A DNA stretch of 64,000 nt, from contig JAEXTV010000036.1 of assembly GCA_023406895.1 (NCBI GenBank), forward strand, positions 36,712 through 100,711, given 5' to 3'. Below, in pieces: positions 26,291 through 34,967 of this stretch. Within the stretch, counting starts at the first letter, position 1. Every line of letters begins with the position of its first letter. Source of the DNA: Bacillota bacterium. GTDB lineage: Bacteria > Bacillota > Clostridia > Christensenellales > SZUA-584. The notes beneath the pieces were generated by a model. The model worked only from the letters and a program-made list of their open reading frames with translations. It searched no databases and was not told the origin of the DNA. The translations under genes and the position numbers were made by a program.

Positions 26291-26418
26291 AAAGATCTCT
26301 CCTTTATAATCTGATCTTTTATCATCGTATGCCAAATGGCGCGCGACCGTGCACTTTGGCGGCCGCGGCGAATATATATAGACAAAAGGGTAGCAAAAAC
26401 ATAAGGGAGGGGACATAT

Positions 26419-26754
26419 ATGCCGAAAAAAGATCTGCGGCAGATGAAGAATGATAAGGCACGGTGCAGCCAGGAAGAGCTTCGCGAGACGGCGAAGAAAC
26501 TCAATGTCGACCCGAATACCATTGAGGAAAGCAGTGTCAGAAGTATTGAGGATACGATTGCGCAGTATGAGAACAAGAGCGAAGGCGAACTGATGGGCGA
26601 CCTGGAACGCATGATCTCTCAAGGACGCAAGGACGGCTCTTTCTCCGATGATATGCTCGAAGGGTTTATTCAGAACGTCGCGCCCATGCTCGATAACGAA
26701 CAGCGCAAAAAGCTGGAGAGCATCGCGCAAATGATCAAGATGAATCAGATTTAG
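26419..26754 (+). CDS. Small helical protein, unknown function
   Basis: A 111-residue, charged, helical protein from ATG 26419, with AGGGAGGGG 6-9 bases upstream. Its N-terminal part contains CSQEELRETAKKLNVDPNT, a possible short helix-turn-helix or helical hairpin. Its C-terminal part (LMGDLERMISQGRKDGSFS, PMLDNEQRKKLESIAQMI) looks related in style to the helical middle of the divergent Met-rich protein. It has no membrane segment. Function unknown. Confidence 0.7.
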   Translation: MPKKDLRQMKNDKARCSQEELRETAKKLNVDPNTIEESSVRSIEDTIAQYENKSEGELMGDLERMISQGRKDGSFSDDMLEGFIQNVAPMLDNEQRKKLESIAQMIKMNQI

Positions 26755-27065
26755 CTTGTAAAAACAAACTTTGGAAGCTGCCTTGGCGCTAAGCCGCTCC
26801 GTAACGCCTGCGCGATTGGGGATACCGGGTTTTGCATTGTTCCGCACCGCCAAACCTCAAAACAGGGACGCGACTTTTTTGCTTTGGCTTTTTTAGCTGT
26901 ATAAAAATATGTTCACTTTCATTATCGAAGCTTTTTATTCGTGTGAATCGCTGATCCGTGCATTGACATGCTGATCTGATATGTATTTTGACAACATCGA
27001 ATAGATGGTGTGAATCTGGCATGCCGTATGGTATAATGCAAAAAGATTACGGAGAGGATTGTTGT
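26755..27065. other. Intergenic region before murG
   Basis: I see no gene here. A TATAAT-like -10 lies near 27031-27036, about 30 bases before the murG start codon, without a convincing -35 at proper spacing. Confidence 0.4.
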
Positions 27066-28130
27066 ATGAACAAAACAGTCGTACTGACGGGCGGCGGAAC
27101 GGCCGGCCATGTGACGCCGAATCTGGCGCTGATTCCCAAGCTGAAACAGATGGGTTTTGATATCGAATACATAGGCACGAAAAACGGTATGGAGAGGGAG
27201 ATCATCGGCAAAACAGATTTGCCGTACCATGTGATCAGTGCGGGCAAGCTGCGGCGCTATTTCAGCCTCAAAAACTTTACCGACCCCGCAAAGATACTGG
27301 CCGGGTATATGCAAGCCAAACGCATACTCAAAAAAATCAAGCCGTCCGTGGTGTTTTCCAAAGGCGGCTTTGTGAGCGTGCCCGTTGTGTTTGCGGCAAA
27401 CAAGCTGGGGGTTCCCGTGGTGCTGCACGAATCGGATTATACGCCGGGGCTCGCGAACCGTCTTTGCATACCGCGCGCAAATAAAATCTGTGTGGCGTTT
27501 TCGTCCACGCTCAAATGCATTCCGGAAGGCAAAGGCGTTTACACAGGGCTGCCGATCCGCGAAGCGCTGCTGCACGGCAGCAGAGAAGCGGGGCTGAGGC
27601 TTTGCGGCTTTTCGGGCAAAAAACCGGTGTTGCTCGTGATGGGCGGCAGTCTCGGCGCGCAGCCGGTCAACGAAGTGCTGGATGTCATCATGCCCGAGCT
27701 CACCAAAAAATACGATGTGATTCATATACGCGGCAAGGAAAACATGCTTGGCGGCTTTCTGCCCGCCGGATACAAGCCATTTGGTTATGTGGACAGCGAG
27801 CTGCCCGATCTTTATGCGGCGGCGGATATCATGCTGTCGCGCGCGGGCGCGACGGCGGTTTTTGAAATTCTCGCGCTCGCACTGCCCGCGCTGCTCATCC
27901 CCTTAAGCAAAGCGTCAAGCCGCGGCGATCAGGTGCTCAACGCGCAGCACTTTAAAGAGCAGGGCTTTTCGCATGTGCTGCAGCAGGAGGAGATGAACCC
28001 GGAAACGCTGATGAAAGCGATTGATGCGCTTTACAGCAGCGCCGGAAAACTCAAGGAAAGAATGAAGCAGGAACGCGCCGCAGCCGCGGCGGATACTGTT
28101 TCGGAGATTATTGCCGATGCCGCAAAATGA
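27066..28130 (+). CDS. murG: UDP-GlcNAc:undecaprenyl-PP-MurNAc-pentapeptide GlcNAc transferase
   Basis: Makes lipid II at the inner face of the membrane. The GGGTAGHVTPNLAL loop at residues ~9-22, KGGFVSVPVVFAA, HESDYTPGLANR and the C-terminal donor-binding segment LSRAGATAVFEILALALPALLIPL are diagnostic. The 354-residue length is normal. Start at 27066 follows GGAGAGG. It is not inside a division and cell wall cluster here; the next gene, a methyltransferase, overlaps its end by 14 bases. Confidence 0.94.
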   Translation: MNKTVVLTGGGTAGHVTPNLALIPKLKQMGFDIEYIGTKNGMEREIIGKTDLPYHVISAGKLRRYFSLKNFTDPAKILAGYMQAKRILKKIKPSVVFSKGGFVSVPVVFAANKLGVPVVLHESDYTPGLANRLCIPRANKICVAFSSTLKCIPEGKGVYTGLPIREALLHGSREAGLRLCGFSGKKPVLLVMGGSLGAQPVNEVLDVIMPELTKKYDVIHIRGKENMLGGFLPAGYKPFGYVDSELPDLYAAADIMLSRAGATAVFEILALALPALLIPLSKASSRGDQVLNAQHFKEQGFSHVLQQEEMNPETLMKAIDALYSSAGKLKERMKQERAAAAADTVSEIIADAAK

Positions 28131-29583
28131 CGCACTCGTCTCGCTCGTGAGGCGCTACTTAACAGAATCGGGCGAGAAAGCCAAGGCCACGATGGAGGCG
28201 ATACTTGCGCTGCCCAACGCGCCGCGCCGCATATACGGCATGATTGGCAGCGAAGACCGCCGGGCCGCACTGAAAGCGCTCGCGGATATCGCAAAGAAGA
28301 AGATCGGCAAAGAAACGCTCGAAGCACTCGTGATTCGCGACGCGGATGCGTTGATGGCGATGGATGACGACAAAGCGCGCAAGAGTATTTATAAGCTGAT
28401 CGGGCTCATTGCGCCCGACGCATGCGCGGACAAGCTGTTGAACGCGCTGAAAACGGAACAGACGCGGTTTGTGCGCCCGTCCATCATTCTTGCGCTCGGC
28501 AACACGAAAGACCCGTTACGCTACCTGAAAAACTATGTGGTGGAGCCGGGGGACGACAAGCATGTGCAGGCTGAACGCGATGCGCTGAAAAAAGCGATGG
28601 GCAAGGCGGCTGATCCATCGCAGCAAACGCCGCTTGTACCGCGATTGCCCGAAACGGCCACGCTCACGGCGATTAAACCGGAAGCGCTCGAGGCGGAGCT
28701 TAAGGCGAAAGGGATTCAGTATCGCCCATGGCGGCTCAAAGACACCTTCGATGTGCCGTCCGCGAGCCTTAAAAAGCTGCGTTGCTTCGAAGATGCGCTT
28801 TATGATGCAGGCGGCGCGAACGATTTCAGCTCCGTCGCGCAAAAGCTTGATGCCATGGGATGTAAGGGGTATTGCTACCGTATTGAAGCGGGGGCGCTGC
28901 GCCCCGAAAAACGGCGTGAAGCGATACAAAAAATCAGTGCGGGCCTCGCGGCGTACGGTTACTCCGACAATCCATCCGCCTACGCGTTTGAACTGCGTCT
29001 GCTCAGCGGGCGGCTCTACGCAAAATTCGGCGATACCCGCTTTGATTACCGCAGGGAATCGATAGCGGCGAGCATCAACCCGGTGACCGCGGCAAGCATC
29101 ATGCGGGTTTGCGAGCCGTATATGAAGGCAGATGCCGATGTGCTCGATCCGTTCTGCGGCAGCGGCACCATGCTGATTGAACGCGCTATGCTTAAGCCTG
29201 CGGCGTCGCTTGTGGGTGTGGATATTTCCGCGCAGGCTATCAAGGCGGCGATCGCGAATCGCCGCGCGAGCGGGCTGCGCATCGCGCTGATTCACGGCGA
29301 TATACTCGGGTACGGCGCAGCGCAGTACGACGAGATTATATCGAATATGCCTTTTGGTATCCGCGTTTCGGGCCACGAGTCGAACTTGAAGCTGTACGCG
29401 GCGTTTGCGGACAAGCTGCTGGCGCTGCTCAAAGACGGCGGATATGCGTTTTTGCTGACGCAGGAAAAGAAACTGCTGCTCGGTGAAATCGGCAAGCGGG
29501 AAGCGCTGAACGTGATCCATGAAGAAAACTTCGAGTCGGGCGGGCTGTGCCCGACGCTGTATATTATTCAAAAGATAAAATGA
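28117..29583 (+). CDS. HEAT-like repeat / RNA methyltransferase fusion protein
   Basis: A 488-residue protein with two parts. Residues ~1-165 are helical and look like HEAT-type repeats (DRRAALKALADIAKKKIGKE, ARKSIYKLIGLIAP, TRFVRPSIILALGNTKDP). The C-terminal part from ~185 resembles THUMP-associated 23S/tRNA guanine-N2 methyltransferases, with SAM-binding DPFCGSGT at 344-351 and catalytic-type NMPFG at 410-414, a variant of NPPFG. The start at 28117 has GGAG nine bases upstream; TTG 28111 is possible. It overlaps murG. Target RNA unknown. Confidence 0.8.
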   Translation: MPQNDALVSLVRRYLTESGEKAKATMEAILALPNAPRRIYGMIGSEDRRAALKALADIAKKKIGKETLEALVIRDADALMAMDDDKARKSIYKLIGLIAPDACADKLLNALKTEQTRFVRPSIILALGNTKDPLRYLKNYVVEPGDDKHVQAERDALKKAMGKAADPSQQTPLVPRLPETATLTAIKPEALEAELKAKGIQYRPWRLKDTFDVPSASLKKLRCFEDALYDAGGANDFSSVAQKLDAMGCKGYCYRIEAGALRPEKRREAIQKISAGLAAYGYSDNPSAYAFELRLLSGRLYAKFGDTRFDYRRESIAASINPVTAASIMRVCEPYMKADADVLDPFCGSGTMLIERAMLKPAASLVGVDISAQAIKAAIANRRASGLRIALIHGDILGYGAAQYDEIISNMPFGIRVSGHESNLKLYAAFADKLLALLKDGGYAFLLTQEKKLLLGEIGKREALNVIHEENFESGGLCPTLYIIQKIK

Positions 29584-29639
29584 TTAGTGTCTCATGAGTT
29601 TGGTTAAAAAAACCATCCTCCATGTCCAATGGGTTGGTT

Positions 29640-29912
29640 TCATGGAAATCCCATAATGTCATGCAATTCCACTGCGTTGTGAGCAGCGGAATGACGTAAC
29701 TTTGCAATGGAGCATCCCGTGTCTTTATGCGCTTGACCATGGGATTCCTCTTCCGCTTGCGCTCCATCGGAATGACACTTGTGACTGAGTCGGCAGTCAA
29801 GCCTTCTCCTGGAGGAGAAGGTGGTGCGCAGCACCGGATGAGGTGTCTGGCAGTTCGAATGAACACCTCATCAGTCGCCTGCCGGCGACAGCTTCCCCTC
29901 GTAGGGGAAGCC
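29640..29912. repeat. Two different dispersed repeats in tandem
   Basis: 29640-29785 holds a long imperfect palindrome, with ATGGAAATCCCATAATGTCA at one side and CATGGGATTCCTCTTCCGC plus GCTCCATCGGAATGACA at the other. 29799-29912 holds the AAGCCTTCTCC...GGATGAGGTG / CACCTCATCAGTCGCC / GGGGAAGCC element. The 29584-29992 gap has no gene. Confidence 0.75.
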
Positions 29913-29992
29913 ATAAAAAACACGACATATTTAATCCTGCAATCGCCCTCTTCGGGCTTAAGAATCAGAATGATTTCAAAAGGAGCTAATGC

Positions 29993-30943
29993 ATGAGTGA
30001 CCTTGTGACCTTCGGAGAATTGCTGATTGATTTTACGCCGTCGGGCGAACAGAACGGGCAGAAGCTGTTTATGCAGAATGCGGGGGGCGCGGTGGCCAAC
30101 GTGGCCGTCGCGGCGAAAAGCTTCGGATGCCCGTCGGCATACATTGGCATGGTGGGGGCCGACGCATTCGGGCGCTATCTCAAAGGCGTGCTGGATGACA
30201 AGGGCGTGGATACGTCCGGCCTCGTCATGTCGGAAACCTACAATACCACGCTCGCGTTCGTGCACCTGTTTGAAAACGGTGAGCGTGATTTTTCGTTTTA
30301 CCGCAAGCCCTCCGCCGACATCATGTATGCGCCCGAGATGATCGACGACGGCATGATACGCGGTGCGCGCATCTTCCATTTCGGCTCGCTCTCGCTGACC
30401 GACGAACCGGCGCGCAGCGCCACGTGGAGAATGCTGCAGATCGCCAAGGATGCAGGCGTGACGGTTTCATACGACCCGAATTACCGCGCGCCGCTCTGGC
30501 GCAGTGAAGCCGAGGCGAAAGACATGATGCTGCAAGGCCTTCAATATGCGGACATTCTCAAAATTTCAGATAACGAAGCCGAATTTCTGTTCGGCAAAAT
30601 GCCGTATGAAGACGCGGCAATGATGCTTGTAGAACGCGGTGCGAGGCTCGTTTTTGTCACGCTGGGCAGCGACGGCGCGGTGTTTGCGTGCAAGGCGGGG
30701 ACGGGCAAAGTGGAAGCCTATCCGGCAAACGCGGTGGACGCGACGGGCGCGGGAGATTGCTTCACGGGCGGTGTGCTCTCGCAGCTGCTGCAAAGCGGCA
30801 AAACGCCGGAGCAACTGACGGCCGGGGATGTGCGGCGCTTTGCTGAGTTTGCCTGCGCGGCGGCGTCCGTGTGCGTGGAGGGCAAGGGCGGCATCCCGTC
30901 GATACCGGCTTTGGATCAGGTGAAGCAAAGGATCGTCCGCTAG
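29993..30943 (+). CDS. PfkB-family carbohydrate kinase, probably fructokinase
   Basis: Phosphorylates a sugar with ATP in the cytoplasm. The N-terminal FGELLIDFTPSG and GGAVANVAVAAKSFG, and the C-terminal ATP/anion-hole motif DATGAGDCFTGGVLSQLL with catalytic Asp, are typical of PfkB kinases. The overall pattern is closest to ScrK-like fructokinases. AAAGGAG lies 10 bases before the ATG. Length is 316 residues. It stands alone, with no transporter or hydrolase neighbour that would settle the substrate. Confidence 0.87.
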   Translation: MSDLVTFGELLIDFTPSGEQNGQKLFMQNAGGAVANVAVAAKSFGCPSAYIGMVGADAFGRYLKGVLDDKGVDTSGLVMSETYNTTLAFVHLFENGERDFSFYRKPSADIMYAPEMIDDGMIRGARIFHFGSLSLTDEPARSATWRMLQIAKDAGVTVSYDPNYRAPLWRSEAEAKDMMLQGLQYADILKISDNEAEFLFGKMPYEDAAMMLVERGARLVFVTLGSDGAVFACKAGTGKVEAYPANAVDATGAGDCFTGGVLSQLLQSGKTPEQLTAGDVRRFAEFACAAASVCVEGKGGIPSIPALDQVKQRIVR

Positions 30944-30963
30944 CATGGGCCTTTTTTTATGGA

Positions 30964-31195
30964 TCACAGCACCTTTTCCTTATCTAATGTTTGTAACTTG
31001 GAGAAGGTGGTCACAGTATCTGATAAGGTCGCAATCAATGCGGACGACAGCTTGATGTGCTCTTTGGGGCGATCCATTCGCCAAAGAATCGATAGCTCCT
31101 CTGTGATAGAGTAGCCTATAGACAATTCGCACCTTGGAGCGATAAGACGCCTTCTTTTGTGGCACAGCTTGATGATAATCCCCTCCTTATGTCAT
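30964..31195 (-). pseudogene. Possible decayed small gene in the pfkB-guaB gap
   Basis: On the minus strand an open frame without a proper start reads ...CELSIGYSITEELSILWRM, then DRPKEHIKLSSALIATLSDT, ending TFSKLQTLDKEKVL before a TGA at 30964-30966. AAGGAGG lies upstream near 31180, but the only candidate start (GTG at 31165) is in another frame. This looks like a frameshifted remnant. I recognise no family. The call is weak. Confidence 0.25.
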
Positions 31196-31290
31196 GCTGA
31201 GGAGCGGAGCGACGTGAGCATCCCATGGCAAAACGCTTTATACATGGGATTCAGTCCGCTGCGTAGTCGATCGCTTACGCTCGTTCGAAA
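31188..31290. repeat. GTCATGCTGAGGAGC-type palindromic repeat
   Basis: GTCATGCTGAGGAGCGGAGC, GACGTGAGCATCCCATGG and a later CATGGGATTC form an imperfect inverted repeat. A close copy is at 49.47 kb. Confidence 0.7.
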
Positions 31291-31372
31291 AAACGCAGGA
31301 GCTTTGTCAGCAGCTTGAACCGCATTTCTTTCGCGGCAGTACTGTTATTTAGGCTGAGGCATGGCCGCGGCG

Positions 31373-31401
31373 TTGACAAGTCGCGGCACAACATTTAATA
31401 T
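31373..31401 (+). promoter_or_regulatory. Sigma-A-type promoter of guaBA
   Basis: TTGACA (31373-31378), 17-base spacer, TAATAT (31396-31401), 39 bases before the guaB ATG. No guanine riboswitch is visible in the short leader. Confidence 0.7.
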
Positions 31402-31440
31402 TTATAAAAGTCTATTATTATGCTGAAAGGCGGTTACGAT

Positions 31441-32898
31441 ATGCAGGTTTCAAAAATACAGGAGGGTCTGACGTTTGACGACGTGCTGCTCATACCGCAG
31501 AAAAGCACGCTGGTTCCGTCGGAGATTGCGGTCAAAACGCGGCTGACCAAAACGGTGATCCTCAACATTCCGATTATGAGCGCGGCGATGGACACGGTGA
31601 CCGAAGCGCGGCTTGCGATTGCGCTCGCGAGAGAAGGCGGTGTGGGTATCATTCATAAGAACATGTCGATTGAGGAACAGGCTTCGCATGTGGACAAGGT
31701 CAAACGCAGCGAGCACGGCGTCATCACCGATCCGTTTTCACTGTCTCCCGAGCATTTGATATCCGACGCGAACGCGCTGATGGAGCGGTACCGCATCTCG
31801 GGTGTGCCGATCACCAAGGACGGCAAGCTTGTCGGCATCTTAACCAACAGAGACCTGCGATTTGAAACGGATTACTCAAGAAAGATCTATGAAGTCATGA
31901 CATCGAAGAATCTCGTGACGGCACCCATCGGCACCACACTCGCCGAAGCGCAGGAGATTCTCGGCAGGCATAAAATCGAAAAGCTGCCGCTTGTCGATCA
32001 GGACGGCATGCTCAAAGGCCTGATCACCATTAAGGACATTGAAAAAGCGATACAGTATCCGAGCAGTGCCAAGGACGTTAACGGACGATTGCTGGCGGGC
32101 GCGGCACTCGGCGCGACGGGCGACCTGCTCGAACGCGCGGCGGAGCTCGTTAAGGCCAAGGTGGATATTGTCACGGTGGATTCGGCTCACGGTCATTCCA
32201 AAAACGTGCTCGAAGCGGTGGAACGGCTTAAAAGCCATTTTCCGGATCTGCAGGTGATTGCGGGCAACGTGGCCACGGCGCAGGGCACAGAAGACTTAAT
32301 CAAGGCCGGTGCGGATTGCGTGAAGGTCGGCATGGGCCCCGGCTCCATCTGCACCACGCGCGTGATCGCGGGCATCGGTGTGCCGCAATTTACCGCGGTG
32401 CTCGCTTGTGCGGAAGCGGCGGCGAAGCATGACATTCCCATCATCGCGGACGGCGGCATCAAGTTTTCGGGCGATATCACGAAAGCGCTTGCGGCGGGTG
32501 CCCACGCGGTGATGATCGGCAGCCTGTTTGCGGGCACAGAGGAAAGCCCCGGGGATACGGAAATCTATCAGGGCCGCAGCTTTAAGGTGTATCGCGGCAT
32601 GGGCTCACTCGCGGCCATGCAAAAGGGCAGCAAAGACAGGTATTTTCAGGAGAAGGCTGACAAGCTGGTGCCCGAGGGTGTGGAAGGCCGCGTGCCTTTC
32701 AAAGGGCCGCTCAGTGAGACGGTGTACCAGATGGTCGGCGGACTCAAATCAGGTATGGGCTACTGCGGTGCGGGAAGCCTTGAAGAGCTCCGGAAGAAAG
32801 CCCAGTTTATTAAGATTACAGGCGCGGGGCTTACGGAGAATCACCCGCACGATATATACATTACAAAAGAAGCACCAAATTATACAGGAAGGTCTTAA
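31441..32898 (+). CDS. guaB: IMP dehydrogenase
   Basis: Oxidises IMP to XMP, the committed step to GMP. The start LTFDDVLLIPQKS, two CBS domains at about 95-205 inserted in the barrel, and the catalytic loop GPGSICTTRVIAGIGVPQ with the active Cys are all present, followed by YRGMGSLAAM. Length is 485 residues, normal. The ATG at 31441 has AAAGGCGG upstream; the ATG at 31420 does not. It is followed after six bases by guaA, giving a guaBA operon with its own promoter. Confidence 0.96.
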   Translation: MQVSKIQEGLTFDDVLLIPQKSTLVPSEIAVKTRLTKTVILNIPIMSAAMDTVTEARLAIALAREGGVGIIHKNMSIEEQASHVDKVKRSEHGVITDPFSLSPEHLISDANALMERYRISGVPITKDGKLVGILTNRDLRFETDYSRKIYEVMTSKNLVTAPIGTTLAEAQEILGRHKIEKLPLVDQDGMLKGLITIKDIEKAIQYPSSAKDVNGRLLAGAALGATGDLLERAAELVKAKVDIVTVDSAHGHSKNVLEAVERLKSHFPDLQVIAGNVATAQGTEDLIKAGADCVKVGMGPGSICTTRVIAGIGVPQFTAVLACAEAAAKHDIPIIADGGIKFSGDITKALAAGAHAVMIGSLFAGTEESPGDTEIYQGRSFKVYRGMGSLAAMQKGSKDRYFQEKADKLVPEGVEGRVPFKGPLSETVYQMVGGLKSGMGYCGAGSLEELRKKAQFIKITGAGLTENHPHDIYITKEAPNYTGRS

Positions 32899-32904
32899 AG
32901 ACGC

Positions 32905-34437
32905 GTGAGAGAAACAATAATCGTTCTGGATTTCGGTGGACAATACAACCAGCTGATTGCGCGGCGTGTGCGCGATTTGCGCGTATATGCGGAAATACTG
33001 CCGTGTGACGCGCCGCTGGAAAAGATACTTGAGTACAAACCGATCGGCATCATTTTTACGGGCGGGCCGAACAGCGTGACGGATGACGGCGCACCCATGT
33101 GCGATGCGCGCCTGTTTGACGCAGGCATTCCGGTCCTCGGCATCTGCTACGGCGGGCAGCTGATGAGCGTGATGCTGGGCGGCAGTGTGAAGCGTGCCGA
33201 ACACCGGGAATACGGCAAAACGAACATTCGATACAACACAGATAGTGCGCTGTTTAAAGGGCTGGACGCGGATTCCGTCTGCTGGATGAGCCATACATAT
33301 TATGTGGACAATGCCCCGAAAGGATTTGATGTGATCGCATCAACGCCCAGCTGTGAGGTCGCGGCTTTCTGCGATTCAATTCGCGGGCTTTACGGTGTGC
33401 AGTTTCACCCCGAAGTGGTGCATACGCGGTTCGGCAACGAAATACTGCGTAACTTCTTATATGAAGTTTGTCATGCGAGCGGCGGCTGGACGATGGAAAA
33501 TTACGTCGATGCCGCTGTGGCGGATATCCGCAGACGCGTGGGAGACGGACGCGTGCTGCTCGGGCTCTCGGGCGGCGTGGATTCGTCGGTGGCGGCGGTG
33601 CTGCTCGACAAAGCGATCGGCAATCGGCTGACCTGCATTTTCGTGGATCACGGCCTGCTGCGCAAGGATGAAGCCAAACAGGTGGAGGAAACTTTTTCGG
33701 GCGCATACGATATGAACCTCGTGTGCGTGGACGCGTCCGACCGCTTTTTAACCAAGCTGGCGGGCGTGACGGAACCCGAAAAAAAGCGCAAAATCATCGG
33801 CGAAGAATTTATCCGTGTGTTTGAGGAAGAAGCCAATAAAATCGGTAAGGTGGATTTCCTCGCACAGGGCACGATATACCCCGACGTGATTGAATCGGGC
33901 AAGGGGCATGCGGCGGTGATTAAGAGCCACCACAACGTGGGCGGTCTGCCCGACGCGGTGGATTTTCAGGAGATCATAGAGCCGCTGCGCGAGCTGTTTA
34001 AAGACGAGGTGCGCGCGCTCGGCGAGGCGCTTGGGATGCCGCATCATATTGTCTGGCGGCAGCCGTTCCCGGGTCCCGGTCTCGCGATACGCATTATCGG
34101 CGATGTGACGCCCGAGAAGGTGCATACGCTGCAGCTGGCCGACGCGATATTCCGTGATGAGATCGCGAATGCGGGGCTGGATTCGGTGATCTGGCAGTAT
34201 TTCGCGGTACTCACCAACATGCGCAGCGTGGGCGTGATGGGCGACGAGCGGACGTATGACCATACGATTGCTCTGAGAGCTGTGACGAGTGTGGACGGCA
34301 TGACGGCGGACTGGGCGCGAATCCCATTTGACGTGATGGAGCGGATAAGCAACCGCATTATCAATGAGGTCAAGGGCGTGAACAGGATTTGCTACGACGT
34401 GACGAGCAAGCCGCCCGCGACGATTGAGTGGGAATAA
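32905..34437 (+). CDS. guaA: GMP synthase (glutamine-hydrolysing)
   Basis: Converts XMP to GMP using glutamine and ATP. It begins with GTG (GGAAGG about 12 bases upstream). The N-terminal glutaminase domain has LGICYGGQLM with the catalytic Cys and VQFHPEVVHT with His/Glu. The ATP pyrophosphatase P-loop LGLSGGVDSSVAAVLL is near residue 217. The C-terminal dimerisation domain contains RQPFPGPGLAIRI and ends PPATIEWE. Length is 510 residues. Coupled with guaB in a guanine operon. Confidence 0.96.
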   Translation: MRETIIVLDFGGQYNQLIARRVRDLRVYAEILPCDAPLEKILEYKPIGIIFTGGPNSVTDDGAPMCDARLFDAGIPVLGICYGGQLMSVMLGGSVKRAEHREYGKTNIRYNTDSALFKGLDADSVCWMSHTYYVDNAPKGFDVIASTPSCEVAAFCDSIRGLYGVQFHPEVVHTRFGNEILRNFLYEVCHASGGWTMENYVDAAVADIRRRVGDGRVLLGLSGGVDSSVAAVLLDKAIGNRLTCIFVDHGLLRKDEAKQVEETFSGAYDMNLVCVDASDRFLTKLAGVTEPEKKRKIIGEEFIRVFEEEANKIGKVDFLAQGTIYPDVIESGKGHAAVIKSHHNVGGLPDAVDFQEIIEPLRELFKDEVRALGEALGMPHHIVWRQPFPGPGLAIRIIGDVTPEKVHTLQLADAIFRDEIANAGLDSVIWQYFAVLTNMRSVGVMGDERTYDHTIALRAVTSVDGMTADWARIPFDVMERISNRIINEVKGVNRICYDVTSKPPATIEWE

Positions 34438-34570
34438 TCTGAGAAACGGAGAATAGCCAGTAATCATGCGGTTCTCCGACTTCTAAATCAATCTCGTGGC
34501 AACGTTTTGGCAATATTGATTATATGATCTATATAAAAGAGCAAATACCACGAGCCATATAATCTAAACA

Positions 34571-34666
34571 GAATTGTTTAAGAAATGCTTTCAAAGAATC
34601 GAGTGGGAGTCAGTAACAACATCCCGTAAACTCGTTATTCATACGGGTTTTCGGGATTTCTTTTTA
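34571..34666 (+). repeat. Direct-repeat element, copy 1 (conserved block plus hairpin)
   Basis: GAATTGTTTAAGAAATGCTT with TCAAAGAATCGAGTGGGAGT and AGTAACAACATCCC aligns nearly base for base with 42798-42893. The conserved ~55 bases are followed in both copies by a hairpin and T-rich tail; here ATCCCG (34621-34626) pairs with CGGGAT (34652-34657), then T-runs. The two copies have the same orientation and bracket an AT-richer ~8.2-kb segment. Confidence 0.7.
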
Positions 34667-34678
34667 CCTTCTGATAAC

Positions 34679-34876
34679 AGTTTGATAACAGAAGCGCTTG
34701 GAGAATTAATCCCACATCGCCAGTGGTTTGCAAGTATTGGATGATACATATGCTGACAATGCCAAAAAGGCGCAATAAAAAATCTGCATATAGTTATCAT
34801 CGCGAAATCTAAGGGCTTTGATATTGATGGGGGGTGGTCTTTCTCAGATAAATTTAATCGCGGCAAAGAGCATTGA
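34679..34876 (+). pseudogene. Possible coding remnant with two in-frame stops
   Basis: One frame reads SLITEALGELIPHRQWFASI, then TGA, a few codons, another TGA, and continues to AKSKGFDIDGGWSFSDKFNR and a final stop at 34874-34876. The protein-like composition on both sides of the stops suggests a dead gene fragment. No family recognised. The rest of 34438-34967 shows no gene. Confidence 0.25.
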
Positions 34877-34967
34877 TGCGTTCAAAATCGATATATAAAT
34901 AGTTTCTTTTAGCGATGACAGTCTTGGAACCCGGTTATAAATAAATTAAAAGAGTGGGGAGATATTT

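Noticed and set aside
31300..31440. Possible guanine riboswitch before guaB
   Set aside because: The promoter lies only 39 bases before the start codon, which leaves no room for an aptamer and terminator.
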